A DNA stretch of 64,000 bases from Micromonospora sp. NBRC 110009 (GTDB lineage: Bacteria; Actinomycetota; Actinomycetes; Mycobacteriales; Micromonosporaceae). A program made the translations under genes and the position numbers. The first letter of the stretch is position 1. Every line of letters begins with the position of its first letter. Of the stretch, positions 25,474-33,656 are shown one piece after another. The stretch is from positions 6,262,001-6,326,000 of the forward strand of contig NZ_CP130427.1 of NCBI RefSeq assembly GCF_030518795.1, given 5' to 3'. The notes under the pieces were generated by a model. That model was not told where the DNA came from, did not search any database, and saw only the letters and a list, made by a program, of their open reading frames with translations.

Positions 25474-26082
25474 TCAGCCGGTGCGGTCGATGGTCACCCG
25501 GGCGTCGTCGGCGAGCCGGTAGCCGACGCCGTAGACGGTGGTGACCAGCGGAACGTCCACGCCGACCTTGCCGCGCAGCCGACGGACGTGCACGTCGACG
25601 GTGCGGACGCCGGCGTGTTCGTACCCCCAGACCGCGTTGAGCAGTTGCAGCCGGGTGAAGACCCGGCGGGGGTGGGCGACCAGGTGCAGCAGCAGGTCGA
25701 ACTCGAGGCGGGTGAGCGGGAGCGGCTCGCCGTCGCGGAGCACCGACCGGGAGGCGGCCAGGATGTGCAGGCTCGGGATGGTCGGCGCGAGCGGCCGGCC
25801 CGGGGACCGCCCGGGCGGCACCGGGTCGGGGCGACGCTCGGCCGGACCCGGACTGTTGGAGATCACCGCGTCGCCACGTTCCAGCAGCTCCCGGGCGGCC
25901 TCCAACAGCCGGCGGGCGGCCGGGGTCAGCGACTCCTCGCAGGCGAGCGGGATGTCGAGGGTCACCGTGAGCACGGGTGTGGCCGTGTTGGCGGGGCGGC
26001 GCTGCCCGCCGGGGGGCCGCCCGGGGACCGCGGGCTGGGACGTATGCCATCCGGCGCGCGACGAGGCGGGGCTGACCGACAT
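25474..26082 (-). CDS. OmpR-type winged-helix regulator without receiver domain (copy 1)
   Basis: 202 residues. The C-terminal Trans_reg_C DNA-binding domain (about residues 105-198) has LPLTRLEFDLLLHLVAHPRRVFTRLQLL, VWGYEHAGVRTVDVHVRRLRGKVG and TVYGVGYRL. The N-terminal half is an unrelated, Pro/Arg-rich segment with a short hydrophobic VLTVTLDIPL strand, not a response-regulator receiver; no phospho-acceptor is visible. AAGGAGGACC precedes the ATG. The paralogue at 26386-26970 has the same plan. Confidence 0.85.
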   Translation of the reverse strand: MSVSPASSRAGWHTSQPAVPGRPPGGQRRPANTATPVLTVTLDIPLACEESLTPAARRLLEAARELLERGDAVISNSPGPAERRPDPVPPGRSPGRPLAPTIPSLHILAASRSVLRDGEPLPLTRLEFDLLLHLVAHPRRVFTRLQLLNAVWGYEHAGVRTVDVHVRRLRGKVGVDVPLVTTVYGVGYRLADDARVTIDRTG

Positions 26083-26385
26083 GGTCCTCCTTGGCTGGTC
26101 CGGGTATCTCCCCACGGCCCGGGACGCCGCTTCATCGATGCTTCCCGGCGCCTGTGCAAGGGTCAAGGGGCGGCTACGTTGCATGAATGTGACAATTGAC
26201 GAACACATCGGAGCCGGATGCTCGCTCTGCGTACGAGGCCCGTTGATTACAGCAGAGCGGCGAGATGACCCGTTACGGGGGGTCCCCGCCCGGTTCACAT
26301 TGGGCGGTCCAGGCGCTCCCGAGCACCGGAAACGCGCCCGCGGCGCACCTGACGACCAGGTGCGCCGCGCGACGGCCAGGCCCGG
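26083..26385. other. Intergenic region between the two winged-helix paralogues
   Basis: 303 bp without a supported gene. It holds the ribosome-binding site and probable promoter of the downstream copy (an AT-richer stretch around 26180-26205) and, at its far end, a strong terminator hairpin for the upstream copy. No SigF-type motif was found. Confidence 0.5.
26339..26369 (-). terminator. Terminator behind winged-helix copy 2
   Basis: Perfect 13-bp stem (CGCGGCGCACCTG paired with its complement) and a 5-nt loop, 17 bp after the stop of the gene at 26386, followed on the minus strand by a short TTT. It separates the two paralogues into different transcripts. Confidence 0.75.
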
Positions 26386-26970
26386 TCAGCGCTCGCGGTC
26401 GACCACGATCCGCGCCTCGTCGGCGAGCCGGTAGCCCACCCCGTAGACGGTGGTCACCAGGGGCGTGTCGAGGCCGAGCTTGGCTCGCAACCGGCGCACG
26501 TGGACGTCCACCGTGCGCGCCACCGCGTGTTCGTAGCCCCAGACGTTGGTGAGCAGCTGGAGCCGGGTGAACACCTGCCGGGGGTGCTCGGCGAGGAAGA
26601 GGAGCAGGTCGTACTCGATCCGGGTCAGCGGGATCTCCCGGCCGCCCTGGCGGACCACCCGGACGCCGGTGCGGATCCGTACCGTGCCGGGCTCGTCGGC
26701 CGCCACCGCGGGGGGCGCGGCCGGCGCGGCGGCGCGCCGCAGGTCGATCACCGCCCGGGCCGCCTCGTGCTCGTCGGGCCCGAGCACGCCCTCGCCGGCG
26801 GCGGTGAGTTCGTCGAGCAGGTCGACCAGGCGGGCCAGGCCGGGCGTCAGCGGGCCGGCGCCGAGGTCGAGGGTGATGGTCAGGGTCGGTGCGGTGCGCG
26901 GTCGGCCGGGCCCGGCCCGGTCGGGGCGGCCGGGCCGGTGCGGGCGCGGGGCGATGGCGACGACGGACAT
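26386..26970 (-). CDS. OmpR-type winged-helix regulator without receiver domain (copy 2)
   Basis: 194 residues. The Trans_reg_C domain (about residues 100-190) reads IPLTRIEYDLLLFLAEHPRQVFTRLQLLTNVWGYE... and TVYGVGYRLADEARI, very close to copy 1. The N-terminal 95 residues again start MSV, are Pro/Arg-rich and contain TLTITLDLGAGPLTPGLARLVDLLDEL, with no receiver fold. CAGGAGG precedes the ATG. It lies 52 bp behind the rhodanese gene and may be co-transcribed with the sulphur genes. Confidence 0.85.
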   Translation of the reverse strand: MSVVAIAPRPHRPGRPDRAGPGRPRTAPTLTITLDLGAGPLTPGLARLVDLLDELTAAGEGVLGPDEHEAARAVIDLRRAAAPAAPPAVAADEPGTVRIRTGVRVVRQGGREIPLTRIEYDLLLFLAEHPRQVFTRLQLLTNVWGYEHAVARTVDVHVRRLRAKLGLDTPLVTTVYGVGYRLADEARIVVDRER

Positions 26971-27022
26971 GGTGCCTCCTGAGCTGGCGGTCGCGCCCGC
27001 CACGCCGGGTGCGGCGCGGCGG

Positions 27023-27514
27023 TCAGCGGTACGCCCGGCCGGCGGTGGCCGGGAGCGCGGCGGACGAGGGTCGGAGCGGCGGGGTGGGGCCGAGGGTGGG
27101 CAGCCCGGCGATGCGCCAGGCGCAGAACCCGCCGACCACGTCGGTGGCCCGGTGCAGGCCGAGGTCCTGGAGCGCGGCGGCGGCCAGCGAGGAGGTGTAG
27201 CCCTCCTGGCAGAGGATCACCACCGGTACGTCGTAGTCGACGGCCTGCGGCAGCCGGGCCGCGCAGCGCGGGTCGAACCGCCACTCCAGGACGTTGCGTT
27301 CCACGGCGAGCGCGCCCGGGACGGTGCCGTGCGCCGCGCGCTGCCCGGCGGGGCGGATGTCGACCAGCAGCGCGCCGCCCCGGTACGCGAGGTGGGCCTG
27401 CTCCGGGTCGAGCCGACGCAGCCGGGCGCGGGCGGCGGCGAGGATCTCGTCGATGCTTCGCGAGCCGGGCGGCGGGACCGGACAGCTCTCGGTACGGGTC
27501 TGGGTCGGCGGCAT
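27023..27514 (-). CDS. Rhodanese-domain protein
   Basis: 163 residues with a single rhodanese domain (about 45-140). LLVDIRPAGQRAAHGTVPGALAVER is the CH2A motif, and VVILCQEGYTSSLAAAAL carries the active-site cysteine loop CQEGYTS, which takes up persulphide sulphur in active rhodaneses. AAGGACC precedes the ATG. Directly behind a cysteine dioxygenase gene, it probably handles reactive sulphur species from cysteine catabolism. Confidence 0.88.
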   Translation of the reverse strand: MPPTQTRTESCPVPPPGSRSIDEILAAARARLRRLDPEQAHLAYRGGALLVDIRPAGQRAAHGTVPGALAVERNVLEWRFDPRCAARLPQAVDYDVPVVILCQEGYTSSLAAAALQDLGLHRATDVVGGFCAWRIAGLPTLGPTPPLRPSSAALPATAGRAYR

Positions 27515-27575
27515 CGTCGGGTCCTTCCATGCGACGCGGTTCAGGGTCGGGAACTGGGGGTGCGGGGCGGCCGGG

Positions 27576-28028
27576 TCACCAGGCGACCCCGGCCTCGGCC
27601 ACCTCGGCGACGAGCAGCTGGCCGGCGACAAGGCGGTAGCGGGTCATCCGGCTCAGCGCCGGCCGGTAGACGTGCACGCTGACCGCCGGCCGAGCGTCCC
27701 GGTTGGTGACGACGTGGACGTGGCGCGCGCCGAAGCGCCGACCGCTTCCGGCGACGAGCCGGTGCGGGCGCAGCTGGCCGCCGCTGACCGTCTCCTCGGT
27801 GAGGGTGCCGGCGACGACCAGGAAGGCGCCGGAGGAGCCGCCGTGGTCGTGCAGGTCGGTGCCCTGCCCGGGCAGCCAGCTCAGGGCCCACACCTCGTGT
27901 CCGGCACCGGCGGCGAGGCGTGCGTACCGCCGCTCGGCGCGGTCGAAGCGCAGCGGGACCGGCCACCCGGCCGGGTCGGCCCAGCGGGCGGCGACGGCGA
28001 GCAGGTCGGACGGGTCGGTGCGAGTCAT
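27576..28028 (-). CDS. Cysteine dioxygenase family protein
   Basis: 150 residues. A cupin with the type I CDO metal motif (LHDHGGSSGAFLVVAG, two His plus the downstream His in ARHVHVVTN) and the WLPGQGTDLHDHG context typical of bacterial thiol dioxygenases. It would oxidise cysteine to cysteine sulphinate in the cytoplasm. Start 28028 (MTRTDPSD) was preferred over an upstream GTG that would add 15 residues. It heads a CDO-rhodanese pair downstream of a conspicuous AT-rich inverted repeat. Confidence 0.85.
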   Translation of the reverse strand: MTRTDPSDLLAVAARWADPAGWPVPLRFDRAERRYARLAAGAGHEVWALSWLPGQGTDLHDHGGSSGAFLVVAGTLTEETVSGGQLRPHRLVAGSGRRFGARHVHVVTNRDARPAVSVHVYRPALSRMTRYRLVAGQLLVAEVAEAGVAW

Positions 28029-28078
28029 CGGCGGGTCGTCCTCCCGGGTGCGGAGCGGCGGGTGCCCCGTCACTTTAG

Positions 28079-28113
28079 CCGGTAAACCCTATAGGTTTAG
28101 TAGGGTATACCGG
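28079..28113. promoter_or_regulatory. AT-rich inverted-repeat operator before the CDO/rhodanese genes
   Basis: Arms CCGGTAAACCCTA (28079-28091) and TAGGGTATACCGG (28101-28113) are inverted copies with a single mismatch, around a 9-nt AT-rich centre. It includes the perfect 8-bp palindrome CCTATAGG (28088-28095). The block is strikingly AT-rich for this genome and lies 50 bp before the CDO start and 22 bp past the end of the cupin gene, so it is the likely regulated promoter of the sulphur operon. Confidence 0.7.
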
Positions 28114-28134
28114 ATGGTGGGACGGTCTGGCCGG

Positions 28135-28512
28135 TCAGCGCAGGACGGGTGGGTCCACCCGGTAGCCGGGGACCGACGGCCAGCGGACGGTGAGCACCAC
28201 CGACTCGCGCTCCGCGTACCAGGAGTGGTCCACGCCCCGGCCCCACACCACGTAGTCGCCCGGCTCGCGCAGCACCACCGTCCGGTCCACCAGCTCGATC
28301 CGGAACGCGCCGCTGATCAGCACGAGCAGGGCGGTCCGCCGCTCGCCGGTCGCCCAGCGGGAGCGGGTCTCCCCCGCCGGGTGCACCCCCCACTTCACCT
28401 CGACCTCGGTGCTGTGCCGCACGTCGCCGGGCGGTTTGAAGTGGCCGAGCAGCCAGCCGGCGTCGGTCGCCCCGTCCACCGCCGCCTTGCCGACGTACAC
28501 CCGATCGCGCAT
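28135..28512 (-). CDS. Cupin-domain protein (small, signal-sensing type)
   Basis: 125 residues. A single cupin barrel: VKWGVHPAGETRSRWATGERRTALLVLISGAFRIEL, then LREPGDYVVWGRGVDHSWYAERESVVLTVRW. GDYVVWGRGVDHSW supplies a metal-ligand His in the second cupin motif. Catalytic role unknown; such proteins often bind a small molecule. GGGAGGGGACGG precedes the ATG. Confidence 0.78.
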   Translation of the reverse strand: MRDRVYVGKAAVDGATDAGWLLGHFKPPGDVRHSTEVEVKWGVHPAGETRSRWATGERRTALLVLISGAFRIELVDRTVVLREPGDYVVWGRGVDHSWYAERESVVLTVRWPSVPGYRVDPPVLR

Positions 28513-28705
28513 CCGTCCCCTCCCGTGCCGGCTCGGCAAGCTACCAGGCGGGAGCGGCGGCCGTCCCACTAACCTGGACAGCTGCCCGACGAACTCGACG
28601 TGGAGACGCTCGCCGTCGCTCGACCCTGACGGGCTCACCGGCAAACTGTCCAGCATCTGGACGCGACCGCCGCCGTGCCCGCCGCCCGGGCGGTATACAG
28701 GGGCG

Positions 28706-29653
28706 GTGGAGGATCCCGTACCCGAGCAGATGCGCGCGGCGGCCGGCGCGTTGCTGGCGGCGCTCGACGAGCCGGCCCAGCAGCAGGCCCGGCACCGCTT
28801 CGACGACGAGGCCGCCCGGCGGTGGCTGGAGTACCGGCCCCGACCCCGACCCGGGGTCAGCCTCGCCGACCTCGACGTCACCGCCCGCAAGGCCGCCCAC
28901 CGGCTGCTCGCCACCGCGCTCAGCCCCGCCGCGTACGCCCAGGCCATGGCCGTGGTCTCCCTCGAGGAGGTGCTCGACCGGGCGGAGGGGTGGCGCCGCG
29001 GCCGGCACAGCGGCGACTACTGGGTGGCCGTCTTCGGCGACCCCGCCCGCGATGACCGGTGGGCGTGGCGGTTCGAGGGGCACCACCTCTCGGTCAGCAT
29101 GACCGTGGTCGCCGACCAGGTCTCCCCCGCCCCGCTCTTCCTCGGCGCCAACCCGGCGACCGTCCGGCACGCCGGCCGCCCCGTCTCCCGGCCGCTCGGT
29201 CCGGAGGAGGACCTGGCCCGGGAACTGCTCGACGCGCTCGGCCCGGCCGGCCGGACGGCGGCCGTCGTCGCCGACGAGGCGCCGGCCGACATCATCAGCG
29301 CCACCCGGCCCACCGCGCCCGGCCGGCTCGATCCCCTCGGGGTGTCCCGGGACCGGCTCGGCCCGACCGGCCGGGCGCTGCTCGACCAGCTGGTCGCGCT
29401 CTACCTGGACCGGCTGCCGCCCGAGCTGGCCGCCCACGAGGCGGGCCGGCTGGCGGGCGGGGAGCTGCACTTCGCCTGGGCCGGTGCGACCCGGCCCGGG
29501 CAGCGGCACTACTACCGGATCCAGGGCGACGACCTGCTGATCGAGTACGACAACACCACCGACGACGGCAACCACGCGCACACCGTGCTGCGCCGCCCGG
29601 CCAGCGACTTCGGTGCCGACGTCCTCGCCGCCCACCACGCCGCCGCTCACTGA
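28706..29653 (+). CDS. DUF3500 domain protein
   Basis: 315 residues from GTG 28706. The mid-section (WAWRFEGHHLSVSMTVV, TPxFLGANPA, GRPLGPEEDLARELL) and C-terminus (FAWAGATRPGQRHYYRIQGDDLLIEYDNTTDDGNHAHTVLRRP) are characteristic of DUF3500. Members are often secreted, but this one has no signal peptide. A TATACA box (28694-28699) ends 6 nt before the GTG and there is no Shine-Dalgarno, so the transcript is probably leaderless. Function unknown. Confidence 0.85.
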   Translation: MEDPVPEQMRAAAGALLAALDEPAQQQARHRFDDEAARRWLEYRPRPRPGVSLADLDVTARKAAHRLLATALSPAAYAQAMAVVSLEEVLDRAEGWRRGRHSGDYWVAVFGDPARDDRWAWRFEGHHLSVSMTVVADQVSPAPLFLGANPATVRHAGRPVSRPLGPEEDLARELLDALGPAGRTAAVVADEAPADIISATRPTAPGRLDPLGVSRDRLGPTGRALLDQLVALYLDRLPPELAAHEAGRLAGGELHFAWAGATRPGQRHYYRIQGDDLLIEYDNTTDDGNHAHTVLRRPASDFGADVLAAHHAAAH

Positions 29654-29660
29654 CCGCCAT

Positions 29661-29689
29661 CCACGCCCCGGCCGGTTGCCGGGGCGTGG
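29661..29689. terminator. Bidirectional terminator between DUF3500 and DUF2231 genes
   Basis: Perfect 11-bp stem (CCACGCCCCGG / CCGGGGCGTGG) with a 7-nt loop, lying between two convergent genes and equally placed to stop either transcript. Confidence 0.75.
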
Positions 29690-29709
29690 GTCACGAAGGG
29701 GCTGAGGCG

Positions 29710-30213
29710 TCAGGCCGGCGGGCGGATGATCTCCACGGTGGCGCCCGGGATGTCGCCGAGCGTCTCGAAGCCGCTCGGCTCGGCGGCCCGGCGCCGGTCG
29801 AACTGGCGCATCAGCCGGGCGCCCAGCCACACCCCGACCGCGCCCACCGCCAGCGCGAGCAGCTCGGTGGCCAGGTCGACGCCGGTCGCGCCGCGCTGCG
29901 GCGCGTGGGCCCGCATCAGGCAGGTCAGCAGGAACAGGGCCGCCATGGCGGCGTTGACCAGGTTGAACGTGACGGCGGTACGGCGGGTCCGCCCGGCGCG
30001 GACGTCCCACAGGTCGACCATCCCGGCGACGGTGGTGAGCCCGGCGGCGACCAGGGCGGCGACGGCCGTCCAGTAGCCCACCTCGCCGAGGAAGGCGGGG
30101 CCGCCCGCGACGTCGGCCAGGTCGAAGACGGCGGCGCTGACGAAGAGTCCGAAGGGGAACGTCACCAGCATCGGTTGGACGGGGTGCCCCTGCACCCGCA
30201 GTCGGCTCTCCAT
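29710..30213 (-). CDS. DUF2231 membrane protein
   Basis: 167 residues. Four hydrophobic helices follow the family opening VQGHPVQPMLVTFPFGLFVSAAVFDLADV; the next helix contains AGLTTVAGMVDLWDV. The C-terminal 30 residues are cytoplasmic and charged. DUF2231 proteins are thought to be heme- or redox-associated, but this is unproven. GGGGAGGA precedes the ATG, and a SigF-type promoter lies about 43 bp upstream of the start codon. Confidence 0.88.
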   Translation of the reverse strand: MESRLRVQGHPVQPMLVTFPFGLFVSAAVFDLADVAGGPAFLGEVGYWTAVAALVAAGLTTVAGMVDLWDVRAGRTRRTAVTFNLVNAAMAALFLLTCLMRAHAPQRGATGVDLATELLALAVGAVGVWLGARLMRQFDRRRAAEPSGFETLGDIPGATVEIIRPPA

Positions 30214-30255
30214 CTTGTTCCTCCCCAGGTCGGATCAGCTCACCAGTCCAGGGTG

Positions 30256-30281
30256 CTACCCGAGGCCCACCGGGGTGAAAC
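30256..30281 (-). promoter_or_regulatory. SigF/SigB-type promoter of the DUF2231 gene
   Basis: On the minus strand CGTTT (GTTT at 30278-30281), a 16-nt spacer and GGGTAG (30256-30261). Transcription would start near 30249, about 36 nt before the ATG. Confidence 0.72.
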
Positions 30282-30290
30282 GAATGTCGC

Positions 30291-31031
30291 TCAGTTGTCC
30301 CGGGGGCGGGACACCGTGAGCACGAGCCGCTCGGCCACCTCGCGCAGCGGTATGTCCAACGAGGCGGCGGCGCTGCGGAGCACGTCCAGGGCCTCCGGGG
30401 CGGTACAGCCGCGCTGGGTCATGATCACGCCGACGGCCTGGCCGACGACCCCCTCCTCCAGCAGCGCCGAGTCGAGCTGGCCGGCCTGGGCGACCTGCCG
30501 CTCCCGGTCCCGGACCGCGGCCAGGAGGAGCCCGGCGTGCTCGGCGAGGAGCATCGCGGTGAGCTGGTGCCGGGTGGTGAGCGCGCCGGCCGACTCCGCG
30601 TACAGGTTGATCGCGCCGATCACCTGCTCGTCCACGTCGACCGGCGCGGAGATCACCCCGTGCACCCCGAGCCCACGGGCCCGTTCGGTCCAGCCCGGCC
30701 AGCGCGACTCCCGGTCGAGGTCCTGGGCGATGATCATCTCGCGCCGTCGGATGGCGGTCAGCGCCGGCGTGTCCGGCCCGTGCCGGAGGTCGTCCAGTTC
30801 GGCCCGGGCCGGGTCGGAGGCGGCCACGCCGGCCGGCTCACCGGCACGCAGCGCGGTGAAGCCGCAGCAGTCCACCTCCGGTACGGCGTCCCGGGCGATG
30901 CGGACCAACCGGCTCAGCGCCTCGTCGAAGTCGGTGACGGCGATCAGGCCGGCGGTCAGCTCGCGCAGCAGTGCGGCGGTCTCCAGCACTCCGAGCGTGT
31001 CGATCATGGATTCCCGCGTGTCGAGGTTCAC
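30291..31031 (-). CDS. GAF-ANTAR regulator
   Basis: About 246 residues. A GAF domain (about residues 20-165: ELTAGLIAVTDFDEALSRLVRIARDAVPEVDCCGF... VHGVISAPVDVDEQVIGAINLYAE) is followed by a linker and an ANTAR RNA-binding domain (LLEEGVVGQAVGVIMTQRGCTAPEALDVLRSAAASLDIPLREVAERLV). ANTAR proteins act as antiterminators by binding paired RNA hairpins; the GAF probably senses a ligand or redox state. Start GTG 31031 follows GGAGG by 10 nt; ATG 31007 is the alternative. A SigF-type promoter lies about 110 bp upstream. Confidence 0.85.
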   Translation of the reverse strand: MNLDTRESMIDTLGVLETAALLRELTAGLIAVTDFDEALSRLVRIARDAVPEVDCCGFTALRAGEPAGVAASDPARAELDDLRHGPDTPALTAIRRREMIIAQDLDRESRWPGWTERARGLGVHGVISAPVDVDEQVIGAINLYAESAGALTTRHQLTAMLLAEHAGLLLAAVRDRERQVAQAGQLDSALLEEGVVGQAVGVIMTQRGCTAPEALDVLRSAAASLDIPLREVAERLVLTVSRPRDN

Positions 31032-31137
31032 CGGGTCACGGCCTCCGCCACTCCCGGGTACGGCCACGCGGTGTCTCCGTCCGGCGCCATTGCCTGTCGC
31101 ATCCGCTCTTCTCTCCCTGACTTGAAGCCGCGGCCTA

Positions 31138-31163
31138 CTACCCTCGCAAACAAGGTTCGAAAC
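31138..31163 (-). promoter_or_regulatory. SigF/SigB-type promoter of the GAF-ANTAR gene
   Basis: On the minus strand GGTTTC (GTTT at 31160-31163), a 16-nt spacer and GGGTAG (31138-31143). The hexamers match the SigF/SigB consensus closely, and the spacer is low in GC for this genome. The leader would be about 100 nt. Confidence 0.75.
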
Positions 31164-31171
31164 CACGCAAA

Positions 31172-31211
31172 GGGGGTCCCTTTCGGGGCTGCCGCGCCGG
31201 AAGGGACCCCC
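31172..31211 (-). terminator. Terminator behind secA2
   Basis: Perfect 11-bp stem (GGGGGTCCCTT / AAGGGACCCCC) with an 18-nt loop, 10 bp after the secA2 stop. Confidence 0.8.
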
Positions 31212-31220
31212 CGCGACGGG

Positions 31221-33515
31221 TCAGCGGGACCCGGAGATGAGCCGCCGCCCCACCGAGGCGATCAGCCGGTCCAGCTCCGAGCCGAACGGGTTGTCGTGCA
31301 CCAGGTAGGTCCAGGTCGCGCTCGGCCGGACCAGCTTCGCGGCGTCCGGCTCCCAGCCGTCGGCGAACTCGGTCTCCTCGAAGGTGGCGATGGTCCGGGT
31401 CTCGATCTCGGGGATCAGCGCGTTGAACGCCGGCACGGCGCTGCGGTGGAACTCGTCCAGCGGGTCGAGCCGGCCCAGCGCCCGCAGGTGCACGCCCTCG
31501 CGGACCTCGGAGAGCTCGGCCAGGTGTTCGGCCCAGAGCCGGTCCAGGTGGTGGAGGGCGATCTTCCGGGCCACCTCGGCGAGCAGGTCCTCGTCCATCT
31601 CGCCGGCCTTCTCCGGCACCCGCTCCAGCAGCATCAGCGCCGCGATGTCGCTGGTCAGCAGCCGCTCCCGCCGCTCGGCGAGCGCCTTGCGCTGCTGCTC
31701 GATCACCACGCTGTAGCGCCAGGTGTTGCGGTGGATCTCATGGTTGACGCCCTCGGCGACCCGCTGGGCGTGCTCGACCGCGTAGTCCACCTGCGGGTCG
31801 GTGACCAGGCCATCGGCGTTCATCCGGGGCGACGGCGGAACCGTGTCGCCGGCGTGCCGGACGACCAGGTCGTCCTCCAGACTGACGAGGAAGACCGAGC
31901 CGCCCGGGTCGCCCTGCCGGCCGGCCCGGCCGCGGAGCTGGTCGTCGACCCGGCGGCTGTCGTGCCGGCCGCTGCCGATCACGAAGAGGCCACCGAGGTC
32001 GGCCACCCGCTCCCGGTCGGCCTGGTCGCTGCCGCCGAGGCGGATGTCGACGCCCCGGCCGGCCATCTGGGTGGAGACGGTCACCGCGCCGAACGCGCCG
32101 GCCTCGGCGATGATCGCCGCCTCCTCGTCGTCGTTCTTGGCGTTGAGGACCACGCAGGGCACCCCGGCCGCGTGCAGCCCGGCGGCGAGGCCCTCGGACT
32201 CCTTCACGTCCAGGGTGCCGACCAGCACCGGCCGGCCCGCCTCGTGGCAGCGCTTGATCTCGTCGATCAGCGCCTCCTCCTTCTCGGCCCGGGTGGCGTA
32301 GATCCGGTCCGGCTCGTCCTCCCGGATGCACGGGGTGTTCGGCGGGATCACCGCCACCTCGAGGCCGAAGAACTCGCGCAGCTGGTCGCCGACGAGCACC
32401 GCGGTGGCGGTCATCCCGCAGACCGTCGGGTAGAGCGCGATGAACGCCTGCACGGCGATGGTGCCCAGCACCTCACCCTCGGCGGTGGCGTCCAGCCCCT
32501 CCTTCGCCTCGACCGCGGCCTGCAGCCCGTCCGGCCAGCGGCGACGCTGCGCGACCCGGCCGCGCATCTCGTCGATCAGCTCGACCGAGCCGTCCCGGAC
32601 GATGTAGTCCACGTCCCGGTGCAGCAGGGCGTGCGCGTGCAGCGCCACGTTCACCGCGGAGAGCTGCCCGACGTGCTCCTCGTCGTACAGGTCGATGCCG
32701 CCGAGCTTGGCCTCGACCGTGGCCAGGCCGGCGGAGGTGAAGGCGACGCTGCGGCCGTCCTCGGCGATCGTGTAGTGCCTGCCATTCCGCAGGCCCCGGA
32801 CCAGCGCCGCGGCGGCGTGCACCGGGTCCTGCTCGCCGGGGACCGCGCCGGCCAGCACCATCGGCACCCGAGCCTCGTCGATGAGGATCGAGTCGGCCTC
32901 GTCGACGATCGCGGTCTTCAGCGCCGGCTGGACCCGTTCGGCGAGGTCGGTGACGAGCTGGTCGCGGAGGAAGTCGAAGCCGGCCTCGCTGACCGCCACG
33001 TAGGTGACGTCGCAGGCGTACGCGACGCGCCGCTCCTCGGGGGTCGAGGCCTCGTTGACCCAGCCCACGCTGAGCCCGAGCAGGGCGTAGACCGGCCCCA
33101 TCCACTCCGCGTCCCGGCGGGCCAGGTAGTCGTTCACGGTGAGCACGTGGACCGGGCCGTTGCCCCGGCGGACGTGCCCGTACGCGGCGATGGTCGCGGT
33201 GAGCGTCTTGCCCTCACCGGTGGCCATCTCGGCGACCTTGCCGGAGAGCAGCGCCATCGCACCGAGCAGCTGGACGTCGTACGGGCGCTGGTCGAGGCCG
33301 CGGCGGGCCGCCTCACGGCCGATCGCGCAGATCTCCTCGTACCCGTCGGCCTGCCCGGCGGCCTCGGTCAGCTCGGCGTCGGAGAGCGTCTCCAGCTCCG
33401 CCTCGCGGGCCTCGATGGCCGGCAGCAGCTTCTCCAGCGGGGCCAGGTCGACCGTCGTCCCCGGGCGCTGGAGGAACCGCCGGAACCTGGTCTTGAACCG
33501 TTGCGACACACCCAT
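31221..33515 (-). CDS. secA2: Accessory Sec translocase ATPase SecA2
   Basis: 764 residues, shorter than housekeeping SecA (about 900 or more). Walker A MATGEGKT lies at about residues 97-104, the DEAD-type box VDEADSILIDEA near 205, preprotein-crosslinking and helical-wing regions follow, then the motor domain 2 motifs TVSTQMAGRGVDIRLGG and DDQLRGRAGRQGDPG. The C-terminal zinc-binding linker of SecA1 is absent, as in actinobacterial SecA2 proteins, which export a subset of substrates. Start ATG 33515; an upstream TTG would add three residues. No accessory SecY2 lies nearby. Confidence 0.92.
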   Translation of the reverse strand: MGVSQRFKTRFRRFLQRPGTTVDLAPLEKLLPAIEAREAELETLSDAELTEAAGQADGYEEICAIGREAARRGLDQRPYDVQLLGAMALLSGKVAEMATGEGKTLTATIAAYGHVRRGNGPVHVLTVNDYLARRDAEWMGPVYALLGLSVGWVNEASTPEERRVAYACDVTYVAVSEAGFDFLRDQLVTDLAERVQPALKTAIVDEADSILIDEARVPMVLAGAVPGEQDPVHAAAALVRGLRNGRHYTIAEDGRSVAFTSAGLATVEAKLGGIDLYDEEHVGQLSAVNVALHAHALLHRDVDYIVRDGSVELIDEMRGRVAQRRRWPDGLQAAVEAKEGLDATAEGEVLGTIAVQAFIALYPTVCGMTATAVLVGDQLREFFGLEVAVIPPNTPCIREDEPDRIYATRAEKEEALIDEIKRCHEAGRPVLVGTLDVKESEGLAAGLHAAGVPCVVLNAKNDDEEAAIIAEAGAFGAVTVSTQMAGRGVDIRLGGSDQADRERVADLGGLFVIGSGRHDSRRVDDQLRGRAGRQGDPGGSVFLVSLEDDLVVRHAGDTVPPSPRMNADGLVTDPQVDYAVEHAQRVAEGVNHEIHRNTWRYSVVIEQQRKALAERRERLLTSDIAALMLLERVPEKAGEMDEDLLAEVARKIALHHLDRLWAEHLAELSEVREGVHLRALGRLDPLDEFHRSAVPAFNALIPEIETRTIATFEETEFADGWEPDAAKLVRPSATWTYLVHDNPFGSELDRLIASVGRRLISGSR

Positions 33516-33551
33516 GAGCGGCAACGGTACGCGAACCGGAGCCGATTGTGA

Positions 33552-33581
33552 CCCCCGCCCGGCGGGGACGCCCGGCGGGGG
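33552..33581. terminator. Hairpin between the dehydrogenase operon and secA2
   Basis: CCCCCGCC paired with GGCGGGGG across a 14-nt loop, followed on the plus strand by GGTTTTC. It lies 75 bp past the dehydrogenase stop, so termination of that operon is its probable role; the pairing is short, so this is tentative. Confidence 0.45.
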
Positions 33582-33656
33582 CGGTTTTCGTGCCCGTTTC
33601 CGCAGGTCCCAAGCGGCCTGCCCGGATCGCGGCCAGCGGTCGGGGCGACGCCGTCC

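Noticed and set aside
30537..33551. A 1004-codon open frame on the plus strand
   Set aside because: It is antisense to secA2 and gives a low-complexity His/Arg/Val/Gly protein with no family features; long antisense frames are common at this GC content.
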